A stretch of DNA of 64,000 nt from Callorhinus ursinus (Eukaryota; Chordata; Mammalia; Carnivora; Otariidae): positions 768,919 to 832,918 of the forward strand of contig NW_020313159.1 in NCBI RefSeq assembly GCF_003265705.1, read 5' to 3'. Under the pieces are notes generated by a model. That model was given only the letters and a program-made list of their open reading frames with translations, was not told the origin of the DNA and did not search any database. Every line of letters begins with the position of its first letter. Within the stretch, counting starts at the first letter, position 1. The position numbers and the translations under genes were made by a program. Below are positions 59,231-64,000 of the stretch, in pieces.

Positions 59231-60576
59231 GGAGCACCCCCAGGGTCATCCCCACGACCCTCGCGTGTTCTTTCCCACCCCGTGCTCACGAGCTTGGAGA
59301 CGGAAGAGAAGGTAGCCGGCACCACGTGCTGACCCCCTGAAGAAGACGTTTAATTCAACAGGCCACGCTGGGGACGCAGAAACACCGCCGCTCGGGCCGC
59401 TGCTGTCTTCCACATGTTCCAGGTTTTCTAAAATTTACTCACAGAACGGACTGTCCATTCTAGAAGACTCTGTCTGGTGACAGACCCCCTTGGTCCTGTA
59501 GACGTTGGTGCACGAGGAATAAACTGATTCTTCCCGGCATCCCTGCACTTACTGGTCCCCACATACGACCCGCACGGTCTATTTTGTTCTCAAGGGAGGG
59601 CAGATCTCACCAAAGGGTAGAGCAACAGTAAAGCTGCAGGAATGGCCTTAATTTTCATAAGACAGGCATTTGCAAGCAGCCTGTTTGCACCAGAGGGGCC
59701 TCTCGGGGATGGAGCCACGTCCGTGCCCTGAGAAGCCTCTCAGCTGCCGTCTGTTTACCTTTGAAATGGAGAAATATAAGGATGATGCATTTCAGGAACT
59801 GGGAAATTAATGCTTCTCGGACTTTAGAAAAAATAAATAAATGAAGGGCAAGCAAAGGATATTTTCTATGAATAGCATTTTCACGTAAACTTTTTCAAAA
59901 GGTATTTTAATCTTCAGTGGATATTACTATTCATTTGTTTAAAAAAAAAAAAAAGAAAAAGTAAAGGAAAAAGGTCAGGAGCCACTAAATAAAGTGACAA
60001 ATAAAGCCGGAAAACAGTCTAAATCAGGAGGGAAGGGGGACAGAAATCAGAGGGTGAGCTGTTTACAGTACGGTATTTAAAATGTTTTAATTATCGTCGG
60101 AGTAAAACTACAAAAGAGAGAGTCTGCTTTGAAGCTGGAAGCTCCGAAGGCCCCAGAAACCTTTGAAGCCTGTCCATGTCCTTTGTTTCTTACTCTTGAT
60201 TCAGGAGGATGCTCCAAGCAGCTGAGCTTTCACTTTCAAGGGACCTTTGGCTGTTTTCTGCAGCAGGATGCACAGGAAAATCTGTTTCTGGAGAAACAGG
60301 CTGCGTGGAGCCTTCGCGCCCACCCCCAGATCCGGACCCCATGCGGAAGGGGCCTTTATGCTCCCGCTGGGCTCTGGAACCGGCTCCCCATCCTGGTTCC
60401 AGCTGAGCAAGGGGCACTGGTATCCCATCAGCATCCCGTCTCTGGTAATCACTGCTCCACCGGGGAGCATGACGATGACTTTGTGGGGAAGAGCAAAGGC
60501 CAGTGAGAAGGGCAGGCACACGCTCTGATGAAGGTCGTGTACTTCCCTCTAGGACCACTTTAGTGATGGCCCTGCC
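59231..60576. other. Unassigned sequence
   Basis: Positions 59750-60120 are AT-rich, with a 14-A run starting near 59941. No gene; frames at 60129-60506 (plus) and 60190-60783 (minus, running into the minisatellite) are not supported. Confidence 0.4.
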
Positions 60577-60875
60577 TCCCCATCCTTCCCGGAGGAGACG
60601 TCCCCCATCCTTCCCGGAGGAGACGTCCCCCATCCTTCCCGGAGGAGATGTCTCCCCATCCTTCCCGGAGGAGATGTCTCCCCATCCTTCCCGGAGGAGA
60701 TGTCTCCCCATCCTTCCTGGAGGAGATGTCTCCCCATCCTTCCTGGAGATGTCTCCCCATCCTTCCTGGAGATGTCTCCCCATCCTTCCCGGAGGAGATG
60801 TCTCCCCATCCTTCCCGGAGGAGATGTCTCCCCATCCTTCTCGGAGGAGACGTCCCCCATCCTTCCTGGAGGAGG
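60577..60875. repeat. 26-bp minisatellite, about 12 copies
   Basis: Units of CCCATCCTTCCCGGAGGAGA plus TGTCTC or CGTCCC, mostly 25-26 bp. Two adjacent copies (about 60737-60782) are shortened to 23 bp by loss of GGA. CGTCC variants sit at the array ends and TGTCTC variants in the middle. Because the unit is 26 bp, several frames on both strands stay open and give false proteins. Confidence 0.97.
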
Positions 60876-61869
60876 CAATGCACTCAGCCGTGCTCTCGTA
60901 GGTCTCATGGCAGAAGAGTGTAGGGTGACACCCCGAGGAAGCACAGCCTCCGCCAGCTCAGAGGGGACCCAGAGGGAGCCCAGGGCGGACTGTGGTGGAC
61001 ATCATGCTTGGCTCCTAGTACCGCTCCCTCTGTACGGCCACAGTGCACAGCTACCCCGTACATGGGAAAGTGGCTCCCACTGGACACACCCCAAGCTCAG
61101 GCAGGAAATCCGATTTCAGGTGCACATTAAGTGATGAGGCCACGTAACAGGTGACTTTTCTCAGCTCCCGAGGAGGAAACACCGGGCAAGTGAACAAAGT
61201 TTCATAATCCACTTATTTATATACATATCAAATGTAGCTCTATGAATCAATTAACCAAAAGTATACAATATCTTTTAAACAAGGCCCTGTAAGTGCCTAT
61301 GGTTGAAAATCTTTACTAAAACAATTCTTCCAAAACTGTCATGTGGATGTTGGACAAGCTTCAAGGACCACAGAGCAGCAGCGCTGGCCACGTCCCTCAG
61401 GCGGGTGGTAATCTTGGGCTGCATTTCCCTGGAGTACCAGGAATGCAGCAGCAATGGGGACTACTTGAAAGTCAATGGTTGTGGGTCTCCAGGGGCTGAG
61501 GTCACTCAAATTTAATCTGAGGAGCCATAATTATTTCCAGAAAAAAAAAAAAACGCAGGAAGAGAGTCTCTAGTTCTGTTACGGGGGGGATGCCATGGAG
61601 TTGTGCAAATCGGGTGACCAAATCAGTGCCTGTGCAGGTACGTGCATCTCAGATGGAAATGAAGCCCAGAGGAAGGCAGAGGTACATCACATTAAAGGAA
61701 GAAAGTCTATAATCAACAATTCTTCAGCCTGAAAACATGAGACATCAGCTTCAGGGCACCACCACCAGGGAGCCCACAGCCCCTGGCAGGCCACGCATGG
61801 GCTTGGAGACCTGTGTTCACCTCTGGCGACAGAGGAAGCAAAGAGACAGGAGAGGCGGGGGGTGGTGGT
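60876..61869. other. Unassigned sequence
   Basis: Positions 61200-61310 are AT-rich. An A-run lies at 61541-61553. No gene or named repeat. Confidence 0.4.
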
Positions 61870-62650
61870 CAGAACAATGAGTAGTTCAGTCCTGTTGTGT
61901 GGTTTACAACTTGTCCCGCTTTTGTCCTAGCTCCTGGGAGGGAGCCTCTTAATTCCCAGAATATTCACTTGCGCGAGGAGAGTCTGTGTTATTCCCGGTG
62001 GGCCCCTCACTCCGTGCCTCATGGCTGGTGCTAGTGACGTGGCTCAGGATGGGAGCCGCCACACCAGAGAGATGAAAGATGGAGGCCACATGGTGGCAGC
62101 CTGGCCCCTGGGGGGGCTGGACACCGCGTGCACCCTCTGGCCATGGGTCCCTCAGTCATGCCAGCATACTGAAGCCCCGGTAAAGATTCTGGACGTCAGG
62201 GTCAGGTGAGCCTCCCTGGAGGGCAGGACCCTAGGAACACTTACGTGTCAACGTGCTCAGAAAACGGTATGTCCAGGCTCCACTGGGAGAGCGCAAAGGA
62301 GCATCATGCCAAGACCCACCCAGACCTCACCCTATGTGTCTCTTCTTTCAGCCGGTCCTGGTTCGTACCCCTTTTTGTGATCATAGAGAGAGCTTTCCTG
62401 AGTTCTGTGAGTCAGTCGAGTGAATTATCGAACCTGAGGGTGCACATGGGAACCCCACATTTATATAGTTGGTCAGGGAGTGTGGGTGGCCCAGGGAACC
62501 CCGTGCTTGCAGCTGATGTCTGGGGAGGGTAGTCTTGTGGGGGGTGGTGTTCTCCCCTGTGAAGTTTGGCTAACTCTGGGTAGCTGGGGCCAGACTTGTG
62601 CTGCAGCCCCTGCCTGCCTCCAGTCTGTGATGTTTGGTGCACAGAGTAAC
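61870..62650 (+). repeat. ERV LTR, apparently related to that at 57335
   Basis: Order of motifs: 'gtcctagctcctgggaggga', 'gaggagagtctgtgttattc', 'cggtgggcccctcactccgt', 'gtggctcaggatgggagccg', 'gaaagatggaggccacatgg', 'gccatgggtccctcagtcat', then 'gctttcctgagttctgtgag', 'aattatcgaacctgagggtg' and 'cctgtgaagtttggctaact'. It shares the gagttctgtgag and 'ttggtcag' landmarks with the LTR at 57335. The family name is not assigned and no viral frame adjoins it. Confidence 0.7.
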
Positions 62651-63829
62651 TGCCATGAGCCCTCAGGTCAAGAGGCAGGGACCCAGGGACTGGGAATCAG
62701 CGTAGGTGGTTGGATTCCTCACCCCAGCACCTTCACCGCTCCCAAACGGTGACAAACCTAAATAGAATCTGGGGTCACAGCAGAGGCCTGGGCATTAGAG
62801 GCCCGCACAGCCACACAGGATTGGTCGATATTCGGCAGCATGGACGTTCATTTCTCTGGGAGCAGGCCTTTATAGTTACACAGTCAAAATCCTACACAGA
62901 ACTCTTCTCTGCTATCTACATTTAAAAAAATGCCATAATGGAAAGCTGGGATCAACTTAGTAACTCTTCTTAAAACTATCACCATTTCTTTTGGACTGAC
63001 TCAGAACACACGGCCTGCCTAATACATCTGCGCTCAGGAGAAGCAAAAGTTTGAGACCAGCCTGGAAAAATCTAAGATGTATTGTTGTCTTTATAAGCAT
63101 CCATGTGACAAAAGGGTGCACTCTGAAATACTCTAATTTTGTAATCAATAGGCATCTTAACTATAATACTATAGTCAAGAGGGACTCCAGATTGAAGCAA
63201 ACACTGAAAACAACACGGATGTCAAATGCATAAACATGCCAAATACAATGCAACAGAGATTTTGATACACAACTAAACTCGAAAGGAAGGGAGGGCAATC
63301 CCCCGATGCCCAAAGCAGAGAAAACCAAGGCTGGATTGATGGGCATGCATGGAGATAGGCTAGGGAGAAGGTGGTGTCTGCCCCAGGTCAAGAGTATATG
63401 TGCCAGGGGCTGACATCCACTTGGAGGCAGGAGGGGGCTGCAGCAGCGAGCCAGGCAGACTCCCAACAACGGGCTCAGGAGGAAAGTGGGTTGGGTCAGA
63501 ACAACCTGCCACTCCCTACCATCTCCTCTTCAGGCTCTGGATCAAAACAAAAATATCTCTTATAAGAAAGAGAAACCTAGAATCTGTATCACACAGGAGC
63601 GTCACATCCTAATAAGATAAAATATACTTAACATAATACTCCAATTGGAATCACTCTAATTAAAATCACATTAAGAAACATTTCCAATCAGGAGGGTTCT
63701 TTGGACTTCCACATGATTCTCATAAGAAAAAGAAAGGCATCAAAGATAAACTTACAATAAAAAACTATAAACAACATAAGAAACAACCCAAAATCAAGGT
63801 GTTTTAGCAAAATTCAAAAGAACAAGCAA
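62651..63829. other. Unassigned sequence
   Basis: No gene. AT-richer from 62880 to 63260 and after 63540. Frame 63161-63469 (minus) has no domain. Confidence 0.4.
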
Positions 63830-64000
63830 ACAAGAGAATTGACACCATAAGAAGTCAAGATGATGTAATAAACTGAAAAAGATTATAATGGCAAAAAGTA
63901 ATGAAATGAGAAACAATAAAGAGCACTGACAAACAAACACAAAACCTGGTTATTTGGCCATTATGTTAGATAACTTAAAAAAAAGATGTATGGGATGCGA
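63830..64000 (+). mobile_element. Possible start of a degraded LINE-1 ORF2 fragment
   Basis: A-rich sequence with 'aaaacctggttatttggcc' at about 63941-63959. This resembles the L1 ORF2 region just before the reverse transcriptase, but the sequence is heavily mutated and runs off the window. Low confidence. Confidence 0.3.

Noticed and set aside
60190..61134. Several repetitive 'proteins' with PSFPEE/PILPGGD-type repeats on both strands
   Set aside because: They are readings of the 26-bp minisatellite in different frames; a unit not divisible by 3 opens many frames at once.
57335..62650. A provirus with coding potential between the two similar LTRs
   Set aside because: No gag, pro, pol or env-like frame is visible; the interval holds another LTR and a minisatellite instead.

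Overview
The window is nuclear DNA of a mammal, most likely an arctoid carnivore (bear, seal or mustelid group). The main evidence is a set of tRNA-Lys-derived carnivore SINEs (SINEC/CanSINE). Two of them, at 10887-11081 and 28604-28797, are young and share a 3' body that I associate with arctoids rather than dogs or cats. Around them lie the older strata of any placental genome: L1, L2, MIR, MLT1/MST-type MaLR LTRs and hAT-Charlie MITEs. The species call is inference; 'carnivore' is well supported.

I find no protein-coding gene, rRNA or functional tRNA. The long open frames are chance products of GC-rich sequence, frames through tandem repeats, or fragments of transposons. The window reads as an intergenic region or very long intron. 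GC-rich, repeat-poor blocks (about 7.9-14 kb, 15.2-18 kb, 25-30 kb, 31-35 kb, 36-40 kb, 49-54 kb and 58-61 kb) alternate with short AT-rich islands full of TAAT/ATTA-type motifs. The islands resemble conserved non-coding (enhancer-like) elements, but conservation cannot be tested from one sequence. One weak candidate exon is noted at 36266-36353.

Layout. 0-8 kb: a 2.8-kb 5'-truncated L1 (2130-4920), a second L1 3' end, L2 and MIR fragments. 8-20 kb: mostly unique GC-rich DNA with two SINEC copies, one LTR, a small CpG/G-quadruplex cluster and two AT-rich islands. 20-24 kb: MIR fragments, a GATGGT-type repeat, an MLT1 LTR, two tandem SINECs carrying a (TTTA)n tract, and a MITE. 24-36 kb: a diverged 56-bp direct duplication, a young SINEC, a 142-bp pure polypyrimidine tract, a MITE, an MLT1A LTR and a 1-kb AT-rich block. 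36-49 kb: scattered LTR, L1 and L2 fragments. 49-64 kb: an MST-like LTR, three minisatellites (41 bp x 3; about 18-20 bp with an N gap; 26 bp x 12), two LTRs of what looks like one ERV family (one with a nested SINEC), another MLT1A LTR, and possibly the start of another L1.

The most useful points for follow-up are: the 10-N gap at 55602-55611, flanked by identical 43-bp sequences and therefore probably a false duplication; an isolated copy of that minisatellite 1.4 kb away; the polypyrimidine tract; the 56-bp duplication; and the enhancer-like islands. I do not see a previously undescribed biological system here.
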